Below, piece by piece: positions 1-8,414 of a DNA stretch of 64,000 nucleotides. The stretch comes from an uncultured Eubacteriales bacterium (lineage in GTDB: Bacteria; Bacillota; Clostridia; Christensenellales; Borkfalkiaceae): contig URKE01000003.1 of the NCBI GenBank assembly GCA_900548285.1, positions 6,522-70,521 on the forward strand, written 5' to 3'. The notes beneath the pieces are model-generated. The model saw only the letters and a program-made list of their open reading frames with translations, was not told the origin of the DNA and did not search any database. The translations under genes were made by a program, and so were the position numbers. How positions within the stretch are numbered: the stretch's first letter is position 1; every line of letters starts with the position of its first letter.

Positions 1-11
1 TTTTTTCTCAT
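1..11 (-). CDS. Possible first codons of the next minus-strand gene (partial)
   Basis: On the minus strand an ATG at 11-9 is preceded by GAGGTG with a 5-base gap, a plausible ribosome site, and opens into AGA AAA at the window edge. Only three codons are visible, so no product can be named. In related genomes a recombinase or spo0A often lies near spoIIM and spoIVB, but nothing here identifies it. Confidence 0.3.
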
Positions 12-90
12 ACTCACACCTCTGTTACCGAAAGTTATTCAAATCAAATCCCGGTTATGGAATAAGTATGTTTAAAATTTTATCTATTAT

Positions 91-672
91 TCAGAACCAT
101 AACGTAAGCGGTCTTAAAATAAACATCAAAAAAATCAGTTCGTATAAAACGCCCGCGAGGCACACGCCGAAAGAAACGATAAAATTTGCGATAAGTTCGT
201 TGATTTTACAGTTTAAAGGGCTGTCGGAATAATACGCGTTCAATACGACTGCGACAACCATTCCCGCTGTTATGATAAGATTCTGAATCAGAACGAGAAG
301 AACGTAAACAAGGAAACCGGAGATCCCGTAAAGAGATATAAAAATCGCAGCCACGCTCCCCAGAATCAATCCTCTGTAAAAAACGATTATCGAAGAAGCA
401 AACGCGCTGTATTTGTTTATTCCGAGAAGAAATACGACCGAATACACCCCGAGACAGGCAAAAAATCTTTTGAAGAAAATGGCAAAAACGCTCGTTTCTA
501 CGTTGAAAATACAAATAAAATAAGCATATACTCCGTTGAAATACGGCGAATCGCAACAGTTATTTCTGAAGAATATCCCGAGAATAAATCCGAGAACGAA
601 AGACGCTGATAAAAAAATCAATAACGCGATATTGCATTTAAGTATTTTCAGTTTATTTTTTAATAACGGCAT
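91..672 (-). CDS. spoIIM: Stage II sporulation protein M-like membrane protein
   Basis: A hydrophobic protein of about 193 residues with an N-terminal membrane helix, then a region with a Cys-Cys pair, then four or five more predicted helices. Length and layout fit SpoIIM (DUF95), which joins SpoIID and SpoIIP in the complex that thins septal peptidoglycan during engulfment. The neighbouring spoIVB supports a sporulation role; the assignment rests on topology and context rather than a diagnostic motif. The start is uncertain: a GTG at 684 lies inside a terminator hairpin, while the ATG at 672 directly follows its T-tract. Neither has a clear Shine-Dalgarno sequence. Confidence 0.7.
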   Translation of the reverse strand: MPLLKNKLKILKCNIALLIFLSASFVLGFILGIFFRNNCCDSPYFNGVYAYFICIFNVETSVFAIFFKRFFACLGVYSVVFLLGINKYSAFASSIIVFYRGLILGSVAAIFISLYGISGFLVYVLLVLIQNLIITAGMVVAVVLNAYYSDSPLNCKINELIANFIVSFGVCLAGVLYELIFLMFILRPLTLWF

Positions 673-709
673 AAAAAAACTCACAGACTTATTATAAGTC
701 TATGAGTTT
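673..709 (-). terminator. Strong hairpin terminator after spoIVB, touching the spoIIM start
   Basis: On the minus strand a 15-base-pair stem (arms 695-709 and 677-691, one G-U pair, three-base loop) is followed by a run of seven T. The T-run ends right at the ATG used here for spoIIM, so spoIIM would need read-through unless the terminator is leaky. Confidence 0.85.
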
Positions 710-724
710 ATTCGCATCGAAATG

Positions 725-1723
725 TCATTTTTCGAGCATTTTATCGATTGAAATTCCGAAACCTCTCGAAGGATCGTTGATGAATACGTGCGTAACCGCG
801 CCTACGATTTTTCCGCCCTGAACGATAGGGCTTCCGCTCATTCCCTGCAAAATTCCGTTTGTTATCGAAAGCAGTTCTTTATCAAGGATTTTTATAACGA
901 AATTCTTATTTTCTTTGTTGTTCTTTTCGATTTTAACTATGCTTATCTGGTAATCTTTAGGCACGACGCCGTCGATACATGTCGTAACCGTTGCTTTGCC
1001 GATAATCGCTTCGCCCACTTCGGTTTTGGGAAGTTTTTTATAATCGTAACTCTCGTCCGCCTTGCCGTATAAGCCCGTCTGTCTGTTTTCGGTAAGCGAA
1101 CCTATCGGGGTATCTTCGACGAAAATTCCTTTAAGTTCCCCCGCTTTTCCACGCTCGCCCTTAACGACGTTGATTATCGAACACAAATAGGCTTTTCCCG
1201 AACTCATATCGATTGTTTTTCCGTTATCGTCCGAAACGGGATGCCCGAGCGACGCAAAATCGCCGCTTTCTTCAAAGTAGGTTATCGTTCCTATACCGTT
1301 AAGATCATCTCTCAGAAAAAAACCGAGTTTGTATATCCCGTCGCCGCCTTTATGAGGTTGAACGTACTTAATCATCGTTTCTCCGTTGCGGTCGATTTCG
1401 ATTTTTACAGGAGAATTTCCCTCTTTATTTATAATAGCCGTAATTGATTTCGAGCCGTTAATCGGCTTGTCGTTTATCGATAATATAACGTCGCCGACTT
1501 TTATATCGGCGTTTTTAGCGGGAGAAAAAATTCCGTCTTTCGTTACGATATCGCTTAAGCCTATCACCGTAACGCCTCTTGTTTTTAACGTAAACCCGGC
1601 AGGAATTCCGCCGAGATATAAGAACCTGCTTCCGGATTCAGCCGCCGCGCCGTAAATATTTAACGATAAAGGCAGAATCAACGATAAAATTATTGCTAAT
1701 AATAATCTGAACTTTTTTCGCAT
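725..1723 (-). CDS. spoIVB: SpoIVB serine peptidase (S55)
   Basis: SpoIVB is made in the forespore, is exported to the intermembrane space and cleaves SpoIVFA, which releases pro-sigmaK processing in the mother cell. Visible are an N-terminal membrane anchor, a PDZ-like domain at roughly residues 50-120 (IKVGDVILSINDKPI), the SpoIVB histidine region (SLGHPVSD) and the catalytic serine in GMSGSPIV. The start was set at 1723 because AAGGAGAGG lies just upstream; an ATG six codons earlier at 1741 lacks such a site. It gives 332 residues, shorter than the about 425 of Bacillus but normal for clostridia. A sigmaG-like promoter lies upstream and a strong terminator follows. Confidence 0.95.
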   Translation of the reverse strand: MRKKFRLLLAIILSLILPLSLNIYGAAAESGSRFLYLGGIPAGFTLKTRGVTVIGLSDIVTKDGIFSPAKNADIKVGDVILSINDKPINGSKSITAIINKEGNSPVKIEIDRNGETMIKYVQPHKGGDGIYKLGFFLRDDLNGIGTITYFEESGDFASLGHPVSDDNGKTIDMSSGKAYLCSIINVVKGERGKAGELKGIFVEDTPIGSLTENRQTGLYGKADESYDYKKLPKTEVGEAIIGKATVTTCIDGVVPKDYQISIVKIEKNNKENKNFVIKILDKELLSITNGILQGMSGSPIVQGGKIVGAVTHVFINDPSRGFGISIDKMLEK

Positions 1724-1764
1724 CAGCCTCTCCTTAGCCACAGGTGATTGCCCGTCACAAAATC

Positions 1765-1793
1765 AAGTATGCGCTCAAAACGCAATATTATAC
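1765..1793 (-). promoter_or_regulatory. Candidate forespore (sigmaG-type) promoter of spoIVB
   Basis: Minus-strand GTATA (1793-1789), a 17-base spacer, then CATACTT (1771-1765). This resembles the sigmaG pattern of a GnATA -35 and CATnnTA -10, with one mismatch in the -10. spoIVB is a known forespore gene, and nearly the same arrangement precedes spoVAC at 40098-40126. The sigma assignment is inference. Confidence 0.5.
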
Positions 1794-1830
1794 GAACGGA
1801 AATATTATATGAATGGAATCCCTAAGCAAT

Positions 1831-1858
1831 AAAAAATCCCGATCAGGAATCGGGATTT
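1831..1858 (-). terminator. recN terminator that contains the recN stop codon
   Basis: On the minus strand a 9-base-pair stem (AATCCCGAT paired with ATCGGGATT) has a five-base loop and runs into TTTTTT. The TGA of recN sits at the loop, so the last codons of recN form the upstream arm. Confidence 0.85.
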
Positions 1859-3552
1859 AAATTTTTTTTGAAATTGTCGGCTTTTGTAATCATTTCCCGC
1901 GCGTGGCTCACCGCCGGAACGCTCGACATATCTCCTCCGATAAGCCTTACGACCTCTTCCGTTTTTGACTTTTCGTCGAGTTTCTCTATCAGAGTGAACG
2001 TTTTTTCGCCGTCAGACCGCTTGGATATTTTGAAAGAAGTATCCGCAAAGGAAATAATCTGCGGAAGGTGCGATATTGCTATAACCTGAATGTTTTTCGA
2101 GATTTCGGCGAACTTTTCCGCAACGATTTCGGCTGTTTTACCGCTGATTCCGGCGTCGATTTCATCGAAAATATAAGTCGAAATTCCGTGATATGACGAT
2201 ATTACGGTTTTCAGCGCGAGCATGAATCTGCTCATTTCGCCACCGCTTATTATTTTAGACATAGGCTTGACAGGCTCGCCGAGGTTTGCCGAAAACAAAA
2301 ACGTTATCGCGTCACCGCCGTTTGCTCCGTACTGTTTATCCGTCGCCTGTTTTAAGTCGCCGAATTCCACGTCAAAGCGGGCGTCTTTCATACCGAGTTC
2401 TCTTAACTGCGCGGTAATGCCCGAAATGAGTTTTTCGGCGGCTTTACGACGGATTTCGGACATTTTTACATATAATCCGTTAAGTTTGTCAAGCAAACTT
2501 TGCTTTTCCGCGGTGAGTTTTTCGTATTCCGCATCGAAATCGATCAATCTGCTATACTCGGCTCGCGCTTTATCCAAAAAGTCAAGCACGGCTTTTTCGT
2601 CCGCGCCGTATTTTCTTTTAAGCGTCTTTATTTTATCGAGCCTTTCCTCGATTTTATCGGCGGTTTCCTCGTCGACGTCGATATCTTCCGCCATAGATTC
2701 CGCTGTCGAGGAAACGTCGTTCAATTCCTCCGCGACAGACTTTAATCTGTCATACAACGCGAGATATTCGTCGTCAAGCGACGTTATCGGCGAAAGTCCT
2801 CTGATTGCGGAATTGATATAATCTATCGCGCAGTTTTCGCCGCTTAAAGCGCCCTGCGCAACCGCAAACGCCTCGGAAAGTTTTTCCGCGCTTTGGATTT
2901 TCTTTTTCTGCGCGACGAGTTCATTTTCTTCGCCCTCTCTGATTTCCGCGCTTTCGATTTCCTCTATCTGGAATTTAAGAATGTCCGCTCTTATCGCGCG
3001 GTCGCTTTCGTTTCCGCCGAACGACTTGAATTTTTCGTCCGCAGCCTTGAGTTTATCGCACAACTCCGAGCATTGCCCTTTAAGCAGCGAAAGCGCGTCG
3101 CCCGCAAATTTATCGAGAACTCCGAGTTGTTCCGATTCTTTGAGCAATAAATAATGTTCGCTCTGCCCGTGCACGTCCACAAGAAGCGAAGTCACGCTTT
3201 TAAGCATCGAAAGCGTAAAAGGGATTCCGTTTACTTTCAGCGAACTTTTAGAGTCCTGAGAGAGTTTTCTCGTTACAATGAGTTCGTCCGAGTCCTCGAT
3301 ATCGAGATCGGCTAAAACCTTTTTAACTTCCGTTAAGCCGGAAATATCGAAAACGGCGGACGCAAGACATTCGTTTTCGCCGAATCTAATCATTGATTTG
3401 TCTGCTTTTGCGCCGAGAACGAAGTTAATGGAATCGATTATCACCGATTTGCCCGAGCCCGTTTCGCCTGAAAGAACGTTCAATCCCCGCTCGAACTCTA
3501 TTTCCGCGTTTTCGATAAGCGCGATGTTTTTCAGATGTAAAGACTTAATCAT
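1843..3552 (-). CDS. recN: DNA repair ATPase RecN
   Basis: SMC-like ATPase recruited early to double-strand breaks. The 569 residues show the Walker A motif GETGSGKS (29-36), a long central coiled coil, the ABC signature ISGGEMSR (about 440) and a Walker B motif YIFDEIDAG followed by a D-loop. Length is typical of the family. The first codons overlap the end of argR by 8 bases, so the two are translationally linked; the argR-recN pair is a common Firmicute arrangement. Its stop codon lies in the loop of the terminator that ends the long asp23-to-recN transcript. Confidence 0.97.
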   Translation of the reverse strand: MIKSLHLKNIALIENAEIEFERGLNVLSGETGSGKSVIIDSINFVLGAKADKSMIRFGENECLASAVFDISGLTEVKKVLADLDIEDSDELIVTRKLSQDSKSSLKVNGIPFTLSMLKSVTSLLVDVHGQSEHYLLLKESEQLGVLDKFAGDALSLLKGQCSELCDKLKAADEKFKSFGGNESDRAIRADILKFQIEEIESAEIREGEENELVAQKKKIQSAEKLSEAFAVAQGALSGENCAIDYINSAIRGLSPITSLDDEYLALYDRLKSVAEELNDVSSTAESMAEDIDVDEETADKIEERLDKIKTLKRKYGADEKAVLDFLDKARAEYSRLIDFDAEYEKLTAEKQSLLDKLNGLYVKMSEIRRKAAEKLISGITAQLRELGMKDARFDVEFGDLKQATDKQYGANGGDAITFLFSANLGEPVKPMSKIISGGEMSRFMLALKTVISSYHGISTYIFDEIDAGISGKTAEIVAEKFAEISKNIQVIAISHLPQIISFADTSFKISKRSDGEKTFTLIEKLDEKSKTEEVVRLIGGDMSSVPAVSHAREMITKADNFKKNLNPDS

Positions 3553-4021
3553 TACGGTAATTTTTGTAAGAGATTAGTTTTTTTAAGGATTCGAGTACGA
3601 ATTCGGCGTCTTTTTCCGAATGGGTAACGATAAGCAAAGTGTCGTCGCCGGCAACGCTGCCGACGATTTCCTTGATTTTCAGTTTATCGACGAGAACACC
3701 GGCGGAGTTCCCGTTTCCGCCCAGCGTTTTGACTACTACGAGATTCTGGGCGCGGATAATATCCACAACGCAGTTTTTGAACAGGTGAAGGAATTTATCG
3801 TCGTGAGAAGTTTCGCTTTGATAGGACGTAATCGAATACCTGTGCTTGCGTTTGATTCCGTTGATTTTTATCAGTCCGAGTTCCTTCACGTCCCTCGAAA
3901 CCGTAGCCTGCGTAACGTCGAACCCGGACGAGTTGAGCATCTGCGCAAGTTCTTCCTGAGTGTCGATTTCGTTTGTTGAAATAATTTCGATTATCTTGTT
4001 TTGTCTTACTTTTTTACTCAT
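3545..4021 (-). CDS. argR: Arginine repressor ArgR/AhrC
   Basis: 158 residues with the two ArgR domains: an N-terminal winged helix carrying the conserved ATVSRDVKEL recognition motif (about 39-48), and a C-terminal hexamerisation and arginine-binding domain with GSVAGDDT. The protein senses L-arginine and represses biosynthesis or activates catabolism genes; no arginine genes lie in this window. It is followed by recN with an 8-base overlap and preceded by nadK with a 9-base gap. Confidence 0.96.
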   Translation of the reverse strand: MSKKVRQNKIIEIISTNEIDTQEELAQMLNSSGFDVTQATVSRDVKELGLIKINGIKRKHRYSITSYQSETSHDDKFLHLFKNCVVDIIRAQNLVVVKTLGGNGNSAGVLVDKLKIKEIVGSVAGDDTLLIVTHSEKDAEFVLESLKKLISYKNYRND

Positions 4022-4030
4022 AATCTCACC

Positions 4031-4816
4031 TTAAAGTTTACAATGTAATCTTTTATAAAAATTGCTGTTATTATCGACGATTTTTAAACTTTTTACGTAT
4101 TTTGAAATCGTGACCGGAGAGTTCGCGCGGAGTTTTTCGACAGGTCTGCCGTCCACGCTAAGCACGCAATCGCACGAATTGTCGCCGACAGTTATTTTGA
4201 GTTTGCTTTCGTCGTTAAAAACCACGGGACGAGTCCCGAGCGCGTGCGAACAGATGGGCGTTACGATAAACGATTTCAGATCGGGCGCAAGAATTACTCC
4301 GCCCGCCGAAAGCGAATATGCCGTTGAACCCGTGGGCGTGGCAACGATTACGCCGTCCGCAGAAAGATTATAAACCAACTGCCCGTCAATGGAAACGTCG
4401 AGTTTGGTCACGATTGTCTTTCCGTCGATTGAACGATCTCTTTCGACAACCGCGTCGTTTAAAGCGATATACTCGTTTTTTCCCGCTTTGACGCTTAAAA
4501 CGCTTCTTTCCGAAATGGTAAGATCGTCGTTTTTAATGTCCTCGACGCATTTTTCAACGTCACCGCTCTCGTAACTGCTTAAAAACCCCACGGTCCCCGC
4601 GTTAATCGCAAGAATGGGCGCGCCTGTGCGTACGGCGTAAGACGCGGTTCGCAAAATCGTGCCGTCGCCGCCGATAACGACAATCAAGTCGGGAATAATG
4701 TCCGCTTCGCCTACGCGAAAACAAAAATAATTATCGTCAAGAAGTTTTCTCAGCGTTTCAAAACCCGACGGTTTTCCTTCGATATTCTTTTTTTCAAAAA
4801 AAGCAATATTTTTCAT
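4031..4816 (-). CDS. nadK: NAD kinase
   Basis: ATP-dependent phosphorylation of NAD to NADP in the cytosol. The 261-residue protein carries the family hallmarks GGDGT (catalytic Asp) near residue 49, the NAGTVGFL stretch, and TPTGSTAYSLSAGG. Length is standard. It sits between tlyA and argR, the usual Firmicute order, with a 12-base gap to tlyA. Confidence 0.97.
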   Translation of the reverse strand: MKNIAFFEKKNIEGKPSGFETLRKLLDDNYFCFRVGEADIIPDLIVVIGGDGTILRTASYAVRTGAPILAINAGTVGFLSSYESGDVEKCVEDIKNDDLTISERSVLSVKAGKNEYIALNDAVVERDRSIDGKTIVTKLDVSIDGQLVYNLSADGVIVATPTGSTAYSLSAGGVILAPDLKSFIVTPICSHALGTRPVVFNDESKLKITVGDNSCDCVLSVDGRPVEKLRANSPVTISKYVKSLKIVDNNSNFYKRLHCKL

Positions 4817-4828
4817 AATTATTTACGT

Positions 4829-5623
4829 TTAAAAACTTATATGCCGTATCGCGGCGTTTTTCATTATTACGTCGCTTATTTCTTTATCGGTAATCGCTTC
4901 GGCTTTTCTTTTAGTCAACAAAAAGAGATACTCTGCGTTTTTTCCGGGTTTTATGGGCGCGAACGTGAATTTAACCGGCGTCAGCCCGACCGACACTGCG
5001 AAGGATTTTATCTTTAATGCCGATTCGAGCCTCGCTTTTAAAGACGTGACTATACCGTTCTTATTCAACTCTTTTTTCCCGCATTCGAACTGCGGTTTTA
5101 AGAGAACCACGGCAAAGCCGTCGTCTTTGAGAACGTCGCATATCGGCTTTAAAACATAGGTCAGCGAAATAAAACTGACGTCGCAAGTTACGCCGTCGAC
5201 AAATTCTCCGATGACGTTTGCCGTAAGGTTTCTCGCATTGAAATTATCGATGACGACTACTCTGTCGTCACTCTTCAGTTTATCGCTCAGTTGGCTTTCT
5301 CCTACGTCTATCGCAAAAACTTTTTTCGCGCCCCGACGAAGCAGACAATCGGTAAAACCGCCCGTACTCGCGCCGACGTCCGCAAATACAAGCCCGTTAA
5401 CGTCAACGCTGAAATCGGAAAGAGCCTTTTCGAGTTTATAACCGCCGTTGGAAACGAATTCGTTGCTCTCGCAGACGGCAATGACGTCGTTATCGCTTAC
5501 GTTTTGCGAGGGTTTTAAAACCGTCTTGCCGTTTACGCAAACAAAACCTTTCTCTATAGCCTCGGCGGACTTGGTTCGCGACGAGAATTTTTTTGTCGAA
5601 AACAGGTACGCGTCTAATCTCAT
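4829..5623 (-). CDS. tlyA: TlyA-family 2'-O rRNA methyltransferase
   Basis: 264 residues with an N-terminal S4 RNA-binding domain (1-60), then an FtsJ-like Rossmann methyltransferase with ADVGASTGGFTD as the S-adenosylmethionine loop. TlyA proteins methylate ribose in 16S and 23S rRNA in mycobacteria, where they set capreomycin sensitivity; hemolysin is an older label. The ATG overlaps the ispA stop by four bases (ATGA), which indicates translational coupling. Confidence 0.93.
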   Translation of the reverse strand: MRLDAYLFSTKKFSSRTKSAEAIEKGFVCVNGKTVLKPSQNVSDNDVIAVCESNEFVSNGGYKLEKALSDFSVDVNGLVFADVGASTGGFTDCLLRRGAKKVFAIDVGESQLSDKLKSDDRVVVIDNFNARNLTANVIGEFVDGVTCDVSFISLTYVLKPICDVLKDDGFAVVLLKPQFECGKKELNKNGIVTSLKARLESALKIKSFAVSVGLTPVKFTFAPIKPGKNAEYLFLLTKRKAEAITDKEISDVIMKNAAIRHISF

Positions 5624-6537
5624 TTTCCTTTATCCGATAATCCGTTTTTTAAGCCCGTCGCGCCGACGAAATCGTCAATCGATTCAACGAGGCGTATGAG
5701 AAATTCCGTTCTCTGTATTTTTTTTAGATCTTCAACGGTTTTCGCGATAAGCAACCGCATTTCATCGGTTACTTTTTCAACGCCGTAAACCGACACGGAG
5801 GTAAATTTACGTTCGCGCGCGTCTTTGCCGGAAGTTTTTCCCGTCTGTTCGGACGAAAGTAAAACGTCTTTCAGATCGTCGGCAAACTGAAACGCTCTGC
5901 CGAAATTATTACCTATACTTTCCGCAATCGGTATGAGTTTATCTTCGCCTTTCAGAAGGGCCGTCATCGCGAATGGCGCTGTCAGAAGTTTTCCCGTTTT
6001 TAATTCGTAAGTTTCAAAGAGTTTTTTTTCGTTCTTATCGGTTGCGTTTTCGCTTTCTTTATCGGAAACCTGTCCGGAAACCATTCCGCTGTACCCCGAA
6101 CAGTCGGCAAGGTATTTGAGGGCGTTTATTTCATTTTTCGTAGAAACGACGCCGAGAATATGCTCGAAAGCGAAATTCAGGAGAGCGTCGCCCGCCAGAA
6201 GCGCGGTCGCCTCTCCGTATTTAACGTGGCAGGTCGGTTTTCCGCGGCGTAGCGAATCGTTGTCCATCGACGGCAAATCGTCATGAATAAGCGAATAGGT
6301 ATGAATACATTCCAGCCCGAACGCAAACGGCATAACGACTTTTTTATCAAGCCCGAGCGCATCGCCGAAAGCAAGGGTGAGAACGGGTCTTATCCTTTTC
6401 CCGCCGGCGAAAAAACTGTAGTTCATTGCGTCCGCCAAAGCGTTCGGAGTTGATACTCTGCCAAAAACAGTTTCGGAATACTTTAAAAAATCGTCTGTAA
6501 TTTCGGCGTATTTTACATTATATTCCGCTTTGGTCAT
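5620..6537 (-). CDS. ispA: Short-chain polyprenyl diphosphate synthase (farnesyl/geranylgeranyl type)
   Basis: Condenses isopentenyl diphosphate with allylic diphosphates to make C15 or C20 chains for quinone and undecaprenyl synthesis. The 305 residues hold the first Asp-rich motif DDLPSMD followed by RRG, and the second as FADDLKD, where most relatives have DDILD. It works with dxs and ispG, also in this window. Both ends overlap neighbours by four bases. The usual companions xseA and xseB between nusB and ispA are absent. Confidence 0.93.
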   Translation of the reverse strand: MTKAEYNVKYAEITDDFLKYSETVFGRVSTPNALADAMNYSFFAGGKRIRPVLTLAFGDALGLDKKVVMPFAFGLECIHTYSLIHDDLPSMDNDSLRRGKPTCHVKYGEATALLAGDALLNFAFEHILGVVSTKNEINALKYLADCSGYSGMVSGQVSDKESENATDKNEKKLFETYELKTGKLLTAPFAMTALLKGEDKLIPIAESIGNNFGRAFQFADDLKDVLLSSEQTGKTSGKDARERKFTSVSVYGVEKVTDEMRLLIAKTVEDLKKIQRTEFLIRLVESIDDFVGATGLKNGLSDKGK

Positions 6538-7385
6538 TTTAAAATTTTCCTCATGCCCGTAACGTAGGTGTTATATAGCAGCATCGTGATCGTCATCGGC
6601 CCGACGCCACCCGGAACGGGAGTTATGTAGGACGCTTTTTTGCTTACGTTGTCAAAATCTACGTCACCGTAAACTTTACCGTCTACTCTGTTTATGCCGG
6701 CGTCGACAACGACAACGCCGTCCTTAACCATGTCGGCGGTTATGATATTTTTTTTGCCCACCGCGCAGACAAGAATATCCGCCGTTTTTGTGATGTCGGC
6801 GAGATTTTCGGTTTTACTGTGACAAATCGTAACCGTGCAATCTTTCTTTAAAAGCATAAGCGCGACGGGTTTGCCGACTATGTTGCTCCTGCCGACAACG
6901 ACCGCATGTTTTCCTTTAAGCGGGATATTATAGTACTCGAGAAGTTTGATTATGCCGTACGGCGTGCAGGAATAAAGCCCGTTATCCGAAAACATGGCAA
7001 GACGACCTATATTGCTCTCGCTGAAGCCGTCAACGTCTTTTTCGGGCGGGATAAGCTTAAGCACGCTCTCCTCGTCGATATGGCGCGGTAACGGAAGTTG
7101 AACGAGTACGCCGTCGATATTGTCGTCCGCGACTTTTTCATTAACGATATTCTCAATTTCAACCTGAGAAATCGTTTCGGGAAGAACAACCGTTTCGGAA
7201 ATAATCCCCGCTTCTTCGCAAGCCTTGCTTTTACCGCGGACATAAATTTGAGATGCGGGATCTTCGCCGGCAATAATCACCGTAAGGGTGAATTTCTTAC
7301 CGTATTTGTCGTAAGCCTCGGCGATTTTCTGCTTTAAATCTTCTCTTATCGTCTTAGCGACGAGTTTTCCGTCGATTAACTGCAT
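6534..7385 (-). CDS. folD: Bifunctional methylene-THF dehydrogenase/methenyl-THF cyclohydrolase
   Basis: Interconverts 5,10-methylene- and 10-formyl-tetrahydrofolate. Seen are the substrate-site Lys in YVRGKSKACEEAGI, the QLPLPRHID motif, the NADP-binding GRSNIVGKP turn and the C-terminal PVPGGVGPMT. The start was chosen at 7385 because AGGAGG lies six bases upstream; an ATG 11 codons earlier would intrude into nusB without a ribosome site. This gives 283 residues, the normal length. One base separates the nusB TGA from this ATG. Confidence 0.96.
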   Translation of the reverse strand: MQLIDGKLVAKTIREDLKQKIAEAYDKYGKKFTLTVIIAGEDPASQIYVRGKSKACEEAGIISETVVLPETISQVEIENIVNEKVADDNIDGVLVQLPLPRHIDEESVLKLIPPEKDVDGFSESNIGRLAMFSDNGLYSCTPYGIIKLLEYYNIPLKGKHAVVVGRSNIVGKPVALMLLKKDCTVTICHSKTENLADITKTADILVCAVGKKNIITADMVKDGVVVVDAGINRVDGKVYGDVDFDNVSKKASYITPVPGGVGPMTITMLLYNTYVTGMRKILK

Positions 7386-7386
7386 A

Positions 7387-7785
7387 TCACGCCTCCTGTT
7401 CTTTTTTAACGGAAGCAAGTATGCCGTTGACGAAATTAAGGCTCTCTTCGGTGGAATATTTTCTCACGAGAGAAAGGGCTTCGTCTATCGAAACGACGGT
7501 CGGAATATCGTCAAAATATTTTATTTCCGCAACGGCGATATAAAGCGCGCATTTATCCGTAGAAAAAATACGCTCGAAACTATAGCCCCGCGCGTGTTTG
7601 CCGATTATTTCCTTGAGTTCGCTTTTATGTTCTTTTATTGCGGAAAGAAGCGCGTTCGCAAACTCCTCGTCGTCTTTTGAAAGCGACGATTCTTCCATCG
7701 TCTCCTTTTCGAATTCATCGTCGTTTTCGTAAAATAAATCTGCGTATAAAATCTTGTAAACCGCTTCTCTCGCGTCTCTTCTCAT
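7387..7785 (-). CDS. nusB: Transcription antitermination factor NusB
   Basis: 132-residue all-helical protein with the N-terminal Arg-rich start (MRRDAREAVYKILY) and the C-terminal IDEALSLVRKYS...FVNGILASV signature. NusB with NusE (S10) binds boxA RNA and keeps rRNA transcription processive. The preceding 166 bases encode a strongly structured RNA, so a leader-based control is possible. Confidence 0.95.
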   Translation of the reverse strand: MRRDAREAVYKILYADLFYENDDEFEKETMEESSLSKDDEEFANALLSAIKEHKSELKEIIGKHARGYSFERIFSTDKCALYIAVAEIKYFDDIPTVVSIDEALSLVRKYSTEESLNFVNGILASVKKEQEA

Positions 7786-7816
7786 AAATCCTCTCTTGTA
7801 TTGATATCATAGCCGA

Positions 7817-7909
7817 CCGGGGATAAAACCAACCGTTGTCCCTCGGCGTGTTTAACTGTCTTGACCGACATAAATCCCGATCGCCGCCGAAAGGCGACAA
7901 CCGAGATTT
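7817..7909 (-). other. Structured RNA between asp23 and nusB
   Basis: On the minus strand a 17-base-pair uninterrupted stem (5' arm 7909-7893, loop TTTC, 3' arm 7888-7872) includes four G-U pairs. These become A-C mismatches on the plus strand, so the RNA is made from the minus strand. A second hairpin (arms 7846-7839 and 7823-7817, one bulged A) follows, about 30 bases before the nusB start. No T-run follows the first stem, so it is not a plain terminator. It could be a processing site, an mRNA stabiliser or a leader for nusB; I do not recognise a known riboswitch. Confidence 0.55.
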
Positions 7910-7951
7910 TTACGGGGAAATTTTAAATTGTCTGTAAACCGCGCGTCACTA

Positions 7952-8305
7952 TTATGCCGTGACGTTTTCTTCGGGGAAGATTACGCCGTTCACTTTAACG
8001 TCGATAGAGCCGATTTTGTACTTCGACATCGATTCGACGCTGTGCTTTATGTTTCGCTGGATATCGTAAGCGACGTCGGAAATGCCGTAACCGTAATACA
8101 CGTCCACCGAAACAGCAACGTTGATAAGTCCGTTTGAACAGTCGACCTTAATGCCGTCCGTACTCTTTTTTACGGTTCTTTTCTTATACTGAATGGCAAC
8201 GCCGGAAACGTCTTCAACGGCAAGCCTGACAATACCTTTTACAATGCCTATATTGTAAATAACTTTACCTTTCTTTTCGGAAACGTTGTTTTTGTAATCT
8301 GCCAC
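7952..8305 (-). CDS. Asp23/Gls24 family protein
   Basis: 117 residues of the Asp23 (alkaline shock protein) family, matching its small alpha-beta fold, with the typical NIGIVKGIVRLAVEDVSGV start and VDVYYGYGISDVAYDIQ centre. Family members bind membrane-anchored partners or act in envelope stress, but the exact role in clostridia is unknown. The gene habitually precedes nusB. It starts with GTG, with GAGG eight bases upstream, and has its own sigmaA promoter at 8349-8377. Confidence 0.88.
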   Translation of the reverse strand: MADYKNNVSEKKGKVIYNIGIVKGIVRLAVEDVSGVAIQYKKRTVKKSTDGIKVDCSNGLINVAVSVDVYYGYGISDVAYDIQRNIKHSVESMSKYKIGSIDVKVNGVIFPEENVTA

Positions 8306-8348
8306 GATAAACCTCGGTTCGCCTGACGGCGTATAATACTTTTTAAGT

Positions 8349-8377
8349 ATTATAGCACACTTTTTCGCTTTTGAAAA
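8349..8377 (-). promoter_or_regulatory. SigmaA promoter for the asp23-to-recN operon
   Basis: Minus-strand TTTTCA, 17-base spacer, extended TGC-TATAAT. Directly after the -10 comes an AATACTT/AAGTATT inverted repeat and a small CGCC/GGCG hairpin before the GTG start. The promoter explains how the vegetative nusB-folD-ispA genes are read independently of the sporulation operon upstream. Confidence 0.7.
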
Positions 8378-8414
8378 GCATTTTACCGGATTTATTCGGC
8401 TTTATCGCGAATTA

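Noticed and set aside
7715..7900. A short open frame covering the asp23-nusB gap
   Set aside because: It overlaps the nusB start and the structured RNA, with no ribosome site.
7811..7910. A known riboswitch (ZTP, THF) ahead of nusB-folD
   Set aside because: folD is in this operon and ZTP/THF elements are known there, but the conserved ZTP and THF cores were not found in this stretch.
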